A stretch of 64,000 bases of DNA from contig WPIO01000092.1 in assembly GCA_009760855.2 (NCBI GenBank), positions 1,112,501 to 1,176,500 of the forward strand, written 5' to 3'. The notes under the pieces were generated by a model, which searched no databases, was not told where the DNA came from, and saw nothing but the letters and a program-made list of their open reading frames with translations. The DNA is from Cristatella mucedo. Its lineage: Eukaryota; Bryozoa; Phylactolaemata; Cristatellidae. Within the stretch, counting starts at the first letter, position 1. Each line of letters begins with the position of its first letter. Below, one piece after another: positions 1-11,488 of this stretch. The position numbers and the translations under genes were made by a program.

Positions 1-441
1 TTTAAATCTGCGAAATTTAAAATTGCAGGCATAACTTAACAGAAGCTATGGTAGTTAATTTTAATTATTTTCTCAATTCATTGCTACAATATGTTAAGGT
101 TCGTACAATGTCAACCTAAAGCACACATGTTAAACCTAGTGCGTATATCCGTCACTTAAATTCGCTTGGAGGGAAGCTTATCGTCATTCAGACTTGAAGC
201 ATCGAATAGAATGAACCAATGCAAAGATTTTAGAAGGACAATTCATGATGCATGATGACCTCATGTAATACTCCAGAGAACTGTTTCACGCTCGGAAACA
301 GCGGCCATTGCAGCAGAAACCATAGATGTGCCTCATCAGAGGCAATTCGTCCGAGGAGACAGAAAAGTCAGGCAGCTGCGTCACCATTGGTAGCCCAGAC
401 GGCTTCAGCACATCTGCGACTGACTGAGAATCCGCCGGCAG
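1..441. other. 5' flank of the first phosphatase gene; no gene seen
   Basis: AT-rich DNA with only overlapping short open frames. An in-frame TGA at 421 closes the reading frame of the next gene, so the ATG at 442 is the first usable start unless an upstream exon exists. No TATA box stands out. Confidence 0.4.
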
Positions 442-3400
442 ATGGATCTGAACAACACCCAACAGTTTCAGCATCTTGACCGGACTTGGCAGCCACTTGA
501 GCACACCGAGTCTACTAATTCGAAGTTCACAGAGCCCACGGAGCCCAGGGAACCGATGGAGAATGAGAAGTCTCCAGAATCAACTGTGACTGCAGAAGGC
601 CGCTCAAAAGCTATGCCAATGTGTTTGGCATTTGAAACGCTGCAGGATGTACTAGAGCAAACTGGGAGTGTGCAGCAGAAGTGCTGCACCTTTATTTCAC
701 AGCCGAAACGACTTCGTCAACTAGAAGTTCTTACAGGAAAATTTATGGTGATAAAAGATTTGGTGGAGATTCATGGCAGATTGTACATAGGTAAGAAGCT
801 GACTAGCGATACTAGTTTTCGTGCTTTTGACTTCTCGCGTGCATGCGTATTCGTCTAAACATCAATCAAAGCAGTAGCCTTAACCTTGGCAATCTTGATA
901 AGTTTTTTCAAGCCACAATCTTCTCTGATCAGTACTTATTCTTGATCTATCGACCGTGCAAAGGCTTTCAAAGGTTTAAATATGAAAACTGTCTTGCCTA
1001 GCTTCATAAGGAACTATTTTAGTACAATGCAGGCGCTTCGTAAGTTTTGGTTTTCGGACTAACGTCAAGAACAAATTGTAAAAACCACAACGTTCTATTT
1101 TAAGGCACCTCAATATCTTCCTCTTACACATGAAATGAAGTTTAAAATATTCTAATGAATCACTATCAAATCCATCTTTAATAGTTCCCGAAAGAGTTCA
1201 ATACTTTTAAAGTTCCACTCTGAGCTAACGGGAATTGTTATCACTTAATAGACTAATTTCAGGATCAGATTATTTACAATTCATTTTTGGCAATCTAACC
1301 CTTGGCTGAACACCAAATGTGAACCTTGAAAATGGGAGAAACGTAGCAATTGACTCAATTTGTCTTAGTGTGGGCAGTCTTCTTGCAGATTTAAAATTTT
1401 CCGTTAGCATCATCTCGCCAAGGACGCATTGCAGGCCACCATGCTGGGGTCTCACAATTGTAAAGATTGGAATTTATACTATACAACCTTTAGTCGGCAA
1501 GTTTTTACTTTACTTTTCTCAAAATTTATTGTCTTTATTGGCGTCTGGCCTGTTGGAAGCTTCAGTCACCGTTTTGCTATTCAGTTTTTTAACGTGTGCA
1601 CGGGGCTCGAGCCCACGACCTCGGCCATTGCAGGTACAAAAAAAATAAATATAATAAATAATAAATATTGGAACTATAGGCAAAAAATAGCAATAATAAC
1701 CGACCTTCCACAAAAACCTCTTCATTGGGTCGTAGCCAACGAGTGAGGAGTTGGCACTGCACGACCAAGGTCGAGGGTTAAAAAATTTTGAAGTCGAAAG
1801 ATTTCGCAGTATCCAGATATTCAAGCGGACTAAGCACTCAGCTCTCGTTTCGACAGCTATGGGGATATAGCATGTATATAAATATAGCATATACAATATA
1901 GCATTGATCGTGGTATGGCAAGTATGCAATATTTTACTCTTGATGGGTATGGTGAGGCGTTAATTTTCTTATCTGATCAATTAAGGCTACTTTTAATTAT
2001 TAAATTAGGATGTTCAAAAAATATTTGGTTTACCAAATGAGAATAAGAAAATAGCAGAAGTTGATTGAAATTAAGTGCTTGCATAATAAATGTAAGTTGT
2101 ACTAGTAATTAAGCTTACGCATGCGTTTTTATGCAACCAAACTTCATCCCGAAGAATAGAAAAATGGGCTCGCTTCAATGCATGTTAGTAGAAAACGAAA
2201 TACGAGTCTATCTAGCTAAACAAATTCAATTCACGCAATATGGAACAGCGGCCGGCTGTAGTAAAAGGTCTTATCGAACTTCCAACGTGAGGTTGTCACA
2301 ATGCATTCGCGCGTCCTAATTATGCTAGAGAAAAAGTGATTGTAGTGCCGAGCCTCCATACAAAGAAAGACTTACTTCCGAGGCTGAAGGCGAAGGTAGC
2401 CTAGTGGCTACCTGCATTCTATAATCTATTGGATAAGCACTGGTACTCTTTGGTGAGCCCTGCTGCCTCGTTTATGTGGCCATTCAGTTTAGAATCCTCT
2501 ACTCCTGATACAGCTACGGACAAGCGGAAGACTGGTTTTCCAACTCTTTGGCTGGAAACCTGCAAGTTCTGTCTAACCTTACATTTGGCTTGTCCATCAT
2601 TCCTAGCGAAACTACCAATCTTTGTGGCTCTTGGTAAGGAAGCTATCTAGCAGGCATACCATGCGCTGCTCATCTTCAACGAGTAATAGTATCAGTTACA
2701 CGCCAACCATCCCGGATACTCAACTAGAACGTTAAGGTTGGGATTAAGTGCGTATTTATATATCTCTGTCTGTCGTTTCGCAAAGCCATTGAGACTGTAT
2801 GGGCGTTACGCATGGAAGTTGTGTATAGCGACCTCGCTGCTAAGAATACTGCCGACTGTAGAACTGATCGTTGTTCAATTGACACAGACGGTGGGCAGAT
2901 CAAGTGAAGTATTTTCTCGGCAAGTTAAAAACAAGAGGCAGTGGTGAGGCAAAGGGCCCCTTTGTGTAGACATATTTGTATTCGTATCTGTTTTTTATAT
3001 TTTATTAATAATAACATTGTTATTATGTTTTATTTTATTATTATATTTATATTTGCGCATATATCAATACAGAAATTGCTCCTTGTGGGTATCATCCGCT
3101 AAATAAAATTCCTGGCTCAGCCTCTTAGAAGAGGGGTTGTCTAGTTATTAGCAATGTAAGAATAGCTATTGTCGCTTGACCGTATATGCCAAGTGCATTA
3201 GCCGTACGATTTGCTGAGTGGCTACATTGGTTATCTCAAGTAGCAAGTAACTCTCGCATGCTTGTGAATATTTCGTGCACATTGCGGCCTCGACTTAATA
3301 AATTTTAATTTCAGGCAGTGTACTGTCAGCTGGTGTGATACCATATCTTAGCATTAGAAAGAAATTTCGACACGTCGTCAACCTTTCTAACAAAAGCAAT

Positions 3401-3895
3401 CCATACCCAGATATGTGTGTGTACCTGCAATTACAACCAAAGTGCAGTGACCTCAGGAGTAACTTTACGACTGTCAATGGTTTCTTATCACATGGGAGGA
3501 TGTCAGGACATAAAGTTCTCATCCACGGCATGTTCGACCTTGCTCACTCCCCTGATGTCATCGCTGTGGCCTCAGCTTACCTTATGGAAGTCAACGGTTT
3601 CTCTGCAATGGCAGCATACAATTGCGTCCTCAGAAAATGTGGAGTAGCCAGCCTGGACCAAATGTACGTGGAGCAGCTAATGGCTTACGAACAAACGCTC
3701 CAGCCACGGCGGCGGAATATCCCACGAAGTAAAGGGCTGGCTGTTCACTATTCATGTTGCTTGTTCTGTTCCTGCAGTGGGCGATCCTGTACTGCCAACT
3801 GCGAGAATTGGCGACAGTCACCTAGGCTCTTCTGCTGCTATAAAAATAAGGCTGTCAAAATAAGTGGATGTTTTTCAAGAGGCGCGTGTCCTTGA
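442..3895 (+). CDS. STYX-like dual-specificity pseudophosphatase, two exons (442..790, 3315..3895)
   Basis: Predicted 309-aa protein. Exon 1 ends ...GRLYIG at a gtaaga donor (791). Exon 2 begins after a tttcag acceptor (3314). The phase-1 junction rebuilds a Gly codon, the same place as in the neighbouring active phosphatase. Exon 2 follows the DSP fold: a HVVNL strand (about residues 136-140), then KVLIHGMFDLAHS (183-195) where family members have HCxxGxxRS, then a helix VASAYLM. The catalytic Cys is Gly188 and the P-loop Arg is His194, so catalysis should be impossible. STYX proteins also carry Gly for Cys and bind phosphoproteins, so a binding or scaffold role is inferred. The N-terminal ~90 residues are polar and Glu/Ser/Thr-rich without a recognised domain. 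The last ~38 residues come from a SINE fragment. Start choice: an in-frame stop at 421 precedes ATG 442. A decaying pseudogene is the alternative, but the frame is open throughout. Confidence 0.68.
791..3314 (+). other. Intron of the pseudophosphatase gene
   Basis: 2.5 kb intron, gtaaga...tttcag. It holds an antisense SINE-B relic near 1597-1645 (box-B-like ggctcgagccc), an antisense LINE-B tail near 2750-2860 and an AT-rich tract near 2985-3050. The remaining short open frames have no recognisable family and are read as chance. Confidence 0.55.
3772..3872 (+). repeat. SINE-A 3' fragment inside the pseudophosphatase C-terminus
   Basis: The stretch from cctgcagtgggcgatcctg to the truncated gctataaaaataaggctgt matches the 3' half of SINE-A copies at 8713-8882 and 28722-28893 with many substitutions. 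It lies in frame in the terminal exon and supplies the last ~38 residues and the stop codon. Confidence 0.55.
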
Positions 3896-4865
3896 CGCGT
3901 TAGGATCATAAACGTGCAGTTGTCGATTTAGCAAAAAAGAGTACGTATTACTAACGCCAAAATGGTTGACATATCGCGAGGCACGATAATCAGTTTCTTG
4001 CCCAATTAGCTCAAAAGAAAATTGCTAATCGATGCAACATATTTCTAGATGTTTCGCGGCATTTTTGTGCACGGGCTGCAGATAAGGCATTCCCCGTGTG
4101 CGGAGCTTTGATATTTGAATTTTAAAGTTATAAATTAATTTTCGTCTAGGTTAATAGCACGCTAAAAGGTTTATTACTTCGCTTCGGATACCGTGCTCTC
4201 TAGTTTGACTCGCACTCGTCGCAGGAATACAAGCTTTGATTGCAATATTAAGAAACTCAGTTACTCGCTTACTTTATCAGCATGTGCATAGAAAACGCAA
4301 TTTATGCACAAGCGAAAAGATTGTGGCCGGTGGAGATGTCATAATTTCTATAGATTCATGCTGGGTAGTTCGGTAGAAGAGGCCATCGCTGTGTGCCTGA
4401 TAGCTTTGCAGCTAAAGCGGTAGGCACAGGTGGATAACGTTCACTCATCAGCGCTCAACGGCAGCAGCTTAAGCAATACCTCCTTTCACGACCGATGCAG
4501 CTTGGCACAAGTCCGTGCTGCAAATAAAGATCAAACTTTAAAGCCTTGCCAAAAGGCAAAGCTTGGCACGAGCGAGGTTTTAGTAAGTCCACCATCTTGG
4601 CAAGATCCTTTGCTGGTAGCCGTTACACATATAGACTCCTGAACTGCGCCTAACTCATAAAGTAGTCTTAGGGCCAATAAAATAATGCCAAACCATGGAA
4701 TTAGAAATTTCTAACATTGCCCTGCTGTTTTAGTTCAAATATTCTTTTTTAACTTTTAAAATTGTGACCTAAGCGTTTAGGTCTCCACGCCGCGTGAACC
4801 GCGTGGTAATTGTTAAGGTCAAGGTGAGAGTTTTGGCCCGACTTTTAGAGGCACTACCAACCGCA
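3896..4865. other. Intergenic DNA between the two phosphatase genes
   Basis: About 970 bases, AT-rich, no recognised gene or repeat. It must contain the 3' end of the first gene and the promoter of the second. No clear AATAAA signal or TATA box could be assigned. Confidence 0.4.
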
Positions 4866-7800
4866 ATGGATTCTCTTACCACGCTCAACCGGTGTGTTCA
4901 GAGCCATTATGCTTTAATTGAAGAAGGCTTGTATCTTGGTGAGTGTCCATTTAACTTTTCCTTTATTTAGGCAGCAGCTACGCGTATTGCCTTTTCACAT
5001 TGCATAAGCGTATGAATCTGTGATGTCTGGAACAAAAATGCTCATGAATTTGTATAGCGACCTAAGGCATGAATACATCAACTGAGACTCAAAATAGGCC
5101 GTATCAAAGAACACCCAACTAACGATACCCTTACGTAAAGTTTGGTAACGTCAAGATGTCAGTATCGGGCATATTCCGTGGTTTTGGAGCATAACAAGGC
5201 ATGGTTTCAAACGGACTATAAAAATACTAAATTTACTTAGGGACCTAAGAGAGCTTTATCCCTTGCGTCTTTATTGCGTTACATTCGTCGCAAGCTTGAG
5301 CTTACGACCCTGGTTGTTAAAAGAAGGAATCTTCCGCTTACTCAAGGCAAGTCGACGAAAGGACGTGATAAGCACCGGATCTAGAGAAAAATGAGAGTGT
5401 AAGCTCGAGGCAAAGCTCACTCCAAACGTGAACCCCGATATTGTGCAGTATCTCATGGTTCATCAGTAGGCAGCTCACAGGTATTTCTGTCGTAATTGCT
5501 GCTGCCAGAAATTTCTAACCCACGTCACCCACCGCGACATTCATACTTCGCTGAATCCTCGCTGTATCCCACTGTCAGTGTCTTTGAGCCCTTAATATTA
5601 CCGTTCCATTCTACCGCCCATAAAGACGACAGACGACATAAGCTTTTGCGCTTCAGGTCGCAGACTTCGATGTCCCGTATCTCCGTCTGTAAATTCGTAT
5701 TTGCCCCAGATAATATGCGTTAATTGCGCAGGAGAGTTTTTTTCTATAGAGCGCCAAACGCAACTGCAGAACCAATTCTACAACTCATAAGCAACGGTGT
5801 CTACTCTAGTGCTGCAGACCTTGTCACGTTCGATATAGATGCCGTCCTGAGCTACTGCTACTACTAAGTTATGCGATTTCTTGACTGCCCTTCTGACTAA
5901 TATGCTTCCCCTTTGTTAAGTGAGATTGGGTGTGTTGGCTGTCATGTAGACCACACGAAATCTCCCTAGGTCTTGAATGTCGACACAAGTCCACTGCCTC
6001 GCACCCTCTTGGATATCTTGGCTTTTTGGAGTTACAGACGGAGATAAACTATGTTCAATTACGTCAACATTAGGATAGTCCATTGTACGTTACATGCGAA
6101 TGCCGGTGCATCACGTTAGAGCTGGCGTGTAGTAGATTCTGGACCGAGATACCCAGAAGGTACTCCGATTGGTCTTCGAACAAGTCTCTTTTTAGCAGCA
6201 TGCTGACTAGAACTCTCCCGAGGTCAGCTGCGTAGTTTTAGTTGATCTGGAAGCCTGTCGTTTGAGCTGTATAGCATGGCTGGATGGCGGCAGTTTTTCT
6301 TAAACTAAATGATGATAAAACCAACTTAATAGTTGTGGGAAAAACAAATGCGATTCAGAAATTGGAAAGGCTACGGCTCAAAATTGGCTCTGCCAGCATA
6401 TCGCCTGTTGAGTCTGCACGAAATCTCGGTGTCATATTTCACAGTGAAATTTCATTAGAGGACCACATCAGCTTCACAATCAAGTATTTCTACTTTCATC
6501 TACATAACAATGCTAAAATTCGGGCTTGATTAGATAGGAATACCACATATAAGTTGGTCATTGCATTTGTGACATCTCGACTTCTATAACTCGTTGCTTG
6601 TTGGCCTATCGGCACGTGCGATCAGGCGCTTACAGCTAGTGCAAAACTCTGCAGCCAGGCTTGTCTGTCTTGAACGTCAAAGTTGCCATATCGCACCAAT
6701 TCTCGCCGACCTGCACTGGCTACCAGTCAAGCAACAGATCGTCCTCCAGGTTTTGTCACTCAGTTTTAGTTCCCTTCATTCTTTTGCTCAAGCCTACCTT
6801 TCAGATCTACTCCCCCACCAGGCCAAGCATGGTATCACCAGCTTTTCAGAAACTAACTGCTTACGAATACCTCGTACAAGCCCCAAATCCTTTGGAGACC
6901 ATGCATTTAGTTAGTATGCTCCCAAAGCCGGCAACTCACTCCCGCCTTGTTTCACGATTTTCCCCTGACTTGACCACATTTAAAAAGAAATTAAAAACGC
7001 ACCTATTTATGATACCATTTAGAGGGTCTCTGTGATTCATCCTTGGTGTGCTTATAGGTGCTGTGAATGTGCATGCTGCCACTAACCACACTTGCATGTT
7101 CACCCGTGCAGATCAGCCCTAACTATCATTATTGTTATTATTATTATTATTGTTATTCATTTTGTTCATCAAGCATGATACCCCTCACAATTCGATCGTG
7201 TTTGCTTTCCAGTGATTGTAAAGCGCCTAGAAAGAGATTGAGTTCTCTGAGGGCGCTTTATCAAGTGTATTATTATCATTATTATTATGGCTAAACCACG
7301 GGTTGTCAACACGTATCATGCATGCTTTTCCTCGTATAGGCACTTGAAATTTGCTGAAAAGAAAGCACAGTCAAATGGTTAGCCGTATATGACCTTGTTT
7401 GAGGCTACAAGCACAAGGTCTGAGTGCAAATACGTTTAGTGGAAGCATCCACGGTATCGGAAAGCATAAGCACACAGAGGACAAATCATATTGATCCACT
7501 AAACGCTTGGAGATACGTTTTAGTTTCTCTTCAAATGTCATCATTTCAGGGATTTCATGACGCAAGTTAGGAGTGGGTTCCAGCTTTGAAAGCATATGAA
7601 CTAAAGGCAAGGTTTCCAAAGGATTTGAGGTTCGCACGAGCTACTCCCCGTCAAGCAATAAATCGATGCTGCCACTGATCATACGTCCATGCTGACCCTG
7701 TGCACGTCACCCCTAACCATGTAGTTCTTGATATTTACTACCATTCGATCGTGCATCCTTTGCAGCCAATGTAAAGTTCCCTGTGAGTTTTCCGAGGGCT

Positions 7801-9932
7801 TTTAATCAAGTGTATTATTATTACTATTATCAATTCAAGGTCAATGTCACTATCTTTCGGTTCTCTTAATGATGTGGCTCCAGCATGCCTATCAGATCTA
7901 TTCTCCCACTAGGCTAAGCATCATACCACCCACTATTCGGAATCTAATCGTTTACTTATACCTTGTACGAACCTCGAATCCTTTGGAGACCGTGCCATTT
8001 GTTTGTATGCTCCCAAAGAGTGGAACTCACATTCCGTCTTGCGTCGATGAGTCCACTGACTTGACCACATTTAAAAGTAAATTAAAAGCACATCTATTTG
8101 TCAGAGATTTTAGCGGGCCTCTGTGATTCGTCCTTAGTGAACGCATAGGTCCTGACACTGCACGCTGCCACTAGCCATACTTGCATGGCGACCCTGGGCA
8201 TGTCACCCAGAACCATGTTATTCATGTTGTTTATTGAGCATGCTACCATTCGATCGTTCTTCCTTAGCAGCAAATGTAAAGTGCCTAGAAAGAGATGGAG
8301 TTCTCTGAGGGTGGTATATCAAATGTATTATTGGTACTATCTCTTTCTATAAATTTTTAAAGGAAGCATGACCAGATGTTTTTTTATTAAATGCACAACG
8401 TCAACAAGCATTACGCACTTGCATCAAGATTGCTTGCACCTCACTCGTTCCTAGCAGCATTTTCTTACTCCACGTGAGTGATTCTGCATGTGCTTGTGTG
8501 TACTGAGATTTTAGATAAAAGGCATATCGCGAATGACTGGCACACTAGGTAAGGCGGTTGCTTTTCACGACCTCAGTGTCCCGAAGTCATGGATTCGGAT
8601 CCTTCAGTGGGCGATCCTTTATAGCTGCTGCAAGCGGTGGTGATAGCCGTAGAGGCTCTTCTGTCGCTATACAAAAAGAGGCTGTTTAATAATCTAGTAT
8701 TTTTTGGCGATCTGTGATGGCACACTAATTAAGGCGGTTGCTTTTCACGCCTCGGTCCTGAGGTCGTGGGTTCGAATCCTGCGGTGAGCAATCCTTTATT
8801 GCCCCTGCAAGCGGTGGTGATAGCCGTCGGGGCTCTTCTGTCGCTATACAAAACAAGCTGTTAAATCAGCCAGTATTTTTTCCTTGTAAGCAAACTTAAG
8901 CTAATTGAAAGAGATTATCTCCCTAAAGGCCTAATACTCATGGTCATACTAAGCATCGTACCACTCGCTTTTCGGAATCTAATTGCTTATCTATACCTCG
9001 CATGACCATGAAATCCCCTATAGGCCTTGCCTTTAGTTCGTACGCTCTCAAAGCCTCATACTCACCTAATTAAAATAACAATAATAATACACTTGATAAA
9101 ACTCCCTCAGATAAATCTCTATCTCGGCGCTTTACTTTCGTCCTCGTGTCACTCTAAATCAACTAGCAGACTGTTGGCCTGCTCCTACTTCTCTGCACTT
9201 ACTGTGTTAGTTGAAACATAGCTAAAGGAAGCAGAAAAACTATCGAGTTTTAACTCCAAGTTTTTTGACAAATAAATTATGACTAGCACAGCTTTAGCCC
9301 AGTAACTGCTTAACAGCCTCAATCAAATGAGCAATTAATAAGTCTGCTTTTAGCACACAGGTTTTTGGTAATGCATTTGAGAAATTGAGAAGTTATATCT
9401 CTGCTTTACCAAACTTGATTAACATTCTTACTGGCTTGCATTGTCAAACACCGTATACGTTTGAGACTTACAATTTTTACCAGGTGACATCAAGGCAGCC
9501 CACGACAAAACGTTCCTTGAGGAGGCTAGAATAACTCACATCGTTAGCGTCATGAAGGATGAGAGATCCTACTTCGGCAATGAGTACGTCTACCTGGCTA
9601 TTCCAGTGGTGGATTGTCCCATAAGCGGCAAACTAAAGCCTCACTTCAATGAAATCTATCAGTTTATTAAAATGGCTAGGGATGCCGGAGGTGTGGTTCT
9701 AGTTCACTGCTACGCCGGTGTATCGAGGTCTGCAACAGCTGCCGTCTCTTATCTAATGCGTGACCGAGGCTGGACTTGTGAGAAAGCTTTAGGCTACGTG
9801 AGCAGCAAGCGCAGCATCGTCAATCCAAACATCGGCTTTCGAAAGCAGCTGAAGATGTATGAGGACGAGCTTAGACTGGCCGCTGAAGCCGAGAAAGACC
9901 AATCGCAGCCGAGTCTCATGGCGGCTGCATGA
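4866..9932 (+). CDS. Small dual-specificity protein phosphatase, two exons (4866..4938, 9484..9932)
   Basis: Predicted 173-aa atypical DUSP, removing phosphate from Ser/Thr and Tyr. Exon 1 (MDSLTTLNRC...EEGLYLG) ends at a gtgagt donor after 4938; exon 2 starts after ...ttttaccag at 9484; the junction codon is Gly25. The LYLGDIKAAHD segment is the usual DUSP N-terminal strand and loop. General-acid candidate is Asp68 (VVDCP). The signature HCYAGVSRSA has Cys100 and Arg106 intact, followed by the SYLM helix and NPNIGFRKQL, both typical. It is a bare catalytic domain with no docking domain, signal peptide or membrane segment. The start has a good context (G at -3 and at +4). Two AATAAA signals follow the stop by about 110 bases. 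It lies 970 bases behind a catalytically dead paralogue with the same intron position. Substrate cannot be told from sequence. Confidence 0.85.
5680..6055. repeat. LINE-B 3' tails, antisense (5680-5760) then sense (5845-6055)
   Basis: The antisense part carries the complement of the tail motif 'acagacggagata' and of 'ttgtatagcgcactcac'. The sense part carries 'tatgcttcccctttgttaag...ttggctgtcatg' and 'acagacggagataaac', matching the LINE-B ends at 36000-36205 and 60960-61165. Confidence 0.5.
6275..7295 (+). repeat. LINE-A (L2/CR1-like) 3' fragment with RT C-terminus
   Basis: Starts at the LKLNDDKTNL thumb region of the reverse transcriptase. It reads with frameshifts through SARNLGVIF, ARAIRRLQLVQNSAARLV and DLHWLPVKQ to the usual end, then the 3' UTR hairpin 'aaagcgcctagaaagag...gagggcgcttt' and an (ATT)n tail near 7265-7290. 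Broken by stops near 6530 and 6590; not functional. Confidence 0.8.
7378..7835. repeat. LINE-A fragment with internal inversion
   Basis: 7378-7648 is antisense LINE-A (open antisense frame with SNPLETLPLVHMLSKLE, the family's C-terminal region). 7650-7835 is sense LINE-A 3' UTR with tail hairpin and (ATT)n. The inverted part covers the LINE segment just upstream of, and slightly overlapping, the sense part. That is the structure left by twin priming. Confidence 0.6.
7858..8335 (+). repeat. LINE-A 3' fragment
   Basis: Begins in the last third of the ORF (MWLQHAYQIYSPTRL..., TTFKSKLKAHLF), then 3' UTR, hairpin and a short ATT tail. Frameshifted relative to the 314-codon copy at 10.3 kb. Confidence 0.75.
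8537..8705 (+). repeat. SINE-A (tRNA-derived), copy 1
   Basis: tRNA-like head with box-A-like 'tggcacactaggtaaggcgg', a diverged box B, then the family body '...gcaagcggtggtgatagccg' and '...gctctt(c)tgtcgctatac' ending in 'aaaaagaggctgttt'. Confidence 0.75.
8713..8882 (+). repeat. SINE-A, copy 2
   Basis: Directly follows copy 1. Box B 'gggttcgaatcc' is intact, and the body and terminal 'ctgttaaatcagccagtatttttt' are conserved. Internal promoter boxes of this kind bind the RNA polymerase III factors, as in tRNA genes. Confidence 0.8.
8935..9165. repeat. LINE-A scraps in opposite orientations
   Basis: 8935-9060 is sense C-terminal coding sequence ('ttttcggaatctaattgct...cctttagttcgtacgctc'). 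9065-9165 is antisense 3' UTR starting with (AAT)n and 'cacttgataaa'. Confidence 0.55.
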
Positions 9933-10038
9933 TTTGCTTTCTGCTGGCTATCAAGGCGTCGTGATGATTAAACTGTGGTTTCTTGCACTCAGTCATACAA
10001 TTGATGTTTCTTTTACGACGAATCGCATCGCTTCGTGA

Positions 10039-10051
10039 AATAAATAATAAA
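10039..10051 (+). terminator. Poly(A) signals of the DUSP gene
   Basis: Two overlapping AATAAA hexamers about 110 bases after the DUSP stop codon, the expected place for cleavage and polyadenylation. Confidence 0.6.
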
Positions 10052-10162
10052 TGCCATGCATAAACGGTGGAGCCTATTTCAAATTAAAGCTGATCATCAT
10101 CTTTACTTATTATTTCTTTATGCTCTTTAATCAGCAGGAAGACTAGATGTTATGTACATGTG

Positions 10163-10164
<2 letters not shown>

Positions 10165-10245
<81 letters not shown>

Positions 10246-10287
10246 TATATATAGTTATATAGTTATATAGTTATATAGTTATATATA
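10165..10287. repeat. (TA)n microsatellite with 'atagttatat' repeats
   Basis: Pure (TA) from about 10165 to 10240, followed by several 'agttatat' units. It abuts the 5' end of the next LINE copy. Confidence 0.9.
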
Positions 10288-11457
10288 GCTCAGTGCAAGG
10301 TCCGGTTCTTTTCACGGTTTATACTCTGCCTCTTGCTGATGTGATTGCCAAGCACAATCTAGGCTTTCACTTCTATGCGGATGACACTCAGTTGTACCTT
10401 TGCTTTGATCCCTCCCAGCCTTCGAGCACCTCAAATTCTCTCAACTCACTTGCTGCATGCATTGATGACATCCGCACATGGATGGCAGCAAATTTTCTAA
10501 AACTTAACGATGACAAAACTAACTTACTAGTTATGGGAAAACCCAGTGTGATCCAGAGATTGGAAAGGCTGACTCTCAAGATTGGCTCTGCCAGCATATC
10601 TCCTGTCAAATCAGCTTGGAATCTAGGTGTCATATTCCAAAGCGACCTCTCGTTAGATGACCATATCAGCTCCACAGTCAAATCTGCCTATTTTCAGCTT
10701 CATAACATTGCTAAAATTCGGGCTTGTTTAGATAAAGATACCACGTACAAGTTAGTTCATGCATTCGTGACATCCCGTCTCGACTTCTGCAACTCACTGC
10801 TTACTGGCCTACCAGCATGTGCGATCAGGCGATTGCAGCTGGTGCACAACTCGGCAGCTAGACTTGTCTGTCGTGAGCGTCGCAGTTGCCACATTACTCT
10901 ACTTCTCGCCGACCTGCACTGGCTACCAGTCAAGCAACGGATTGACTTCAAGGTTTTGTCGCTCACTTTTAGGTCTCTTCATTCTATGGCTCCAGCCTAT
11001 CTGTCAGATATACTACCCCATCAGGCCAAGCATCGTACGGCCCGCTTCTCGGAATCCAACAGTCTAGAAATACCTCATACAAACCTTAAATCCTTTGGAG
11101 ACCGTGCATTTAGTTCATATGCTCCCAAAGCCTGGAACTCCCTCCCGACCTACGTCAAAACATCCCCTGACCTGACCACATTTAAAAGGAATCTAAAAAC
11201 ACACCTATTAAGGACAGCATTTAGTGGGTCCCTGTGATTCGTCTTTGATGTGCTTATGCGTGCTGACACTGTGCATGCTGCCACTAACCACATTTGCATG
11301 CTGACGCTGTGCATGTCACCCCTAACCATATTATTCATCTCGTTTGTTTTTTACGCATGATTTTACTTACCATTCAATTGCGTTTCACTTTACAGCAAAT
11401 GTAAAGCGCCTAGAGAGAGATTGAGTTCTCTGAGGGCGCTTTATCAAATGAATTATT

Positions 11458-11460
<3 letters not shown>
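10288..11460 (+). mobile_element. LINE-A, 5'-truncated, 314-codon reverse-transcriptase ORF with intact YADD
   Basis: The 10293-11237 frame is uninterrupted and covers the RT palm from QGPVLFTVYTLPL through FYADDTQLY (catalytic aspartates present), the thumb region (NDDKTNLLVMGK, SARNLGVIF-like) and the usual C-terminal end. The first codon read is GTG because the copy is truncated; the endonuclease and RT fingers are missing. The 3' UTR is complete with hairpin 'aaagcgcctagagagag...gagggcgcttt' and a short tail merging into (TA)n. The clean frame suggests a young insertion. Confidence 0.85.

Positions 11461-11485
<25 letters not shown>

Positions 11486-11488
<3 letters not shown>

Larger units (their letters stand above)
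4939..9483 (+). other. Intron of the DUSP gene, packed with retroelement fragments
   Basis: 4.5 kb intron, gtgagt...ttaccag. It contains LINE-B tails in both orientations (5680-6055), LINE-A fragments (6275-8335, 8935-9165) and two SINE-A copies in tandem (8537-8882). About 4950-5670 and 6060-6270 show nothing recognisable. Confidence 0.7.

Noticed and set aside
8537..8882. Functional tRNA genes at the box A/B sequences
   Set aside because: The boxes occur in a dispersed multi-copy family with a common non-tRNA body and no foldable mature tRNA with acceptor stem; these are SINEs.
10388..10966. Antisense ORFs in LINE-A (also 11560-11826 and 55481-55747)
   Set aside because: Shadow frames opposite the reverse transcriptase; they recur in every LINE copy and disappear in the diverged ones.
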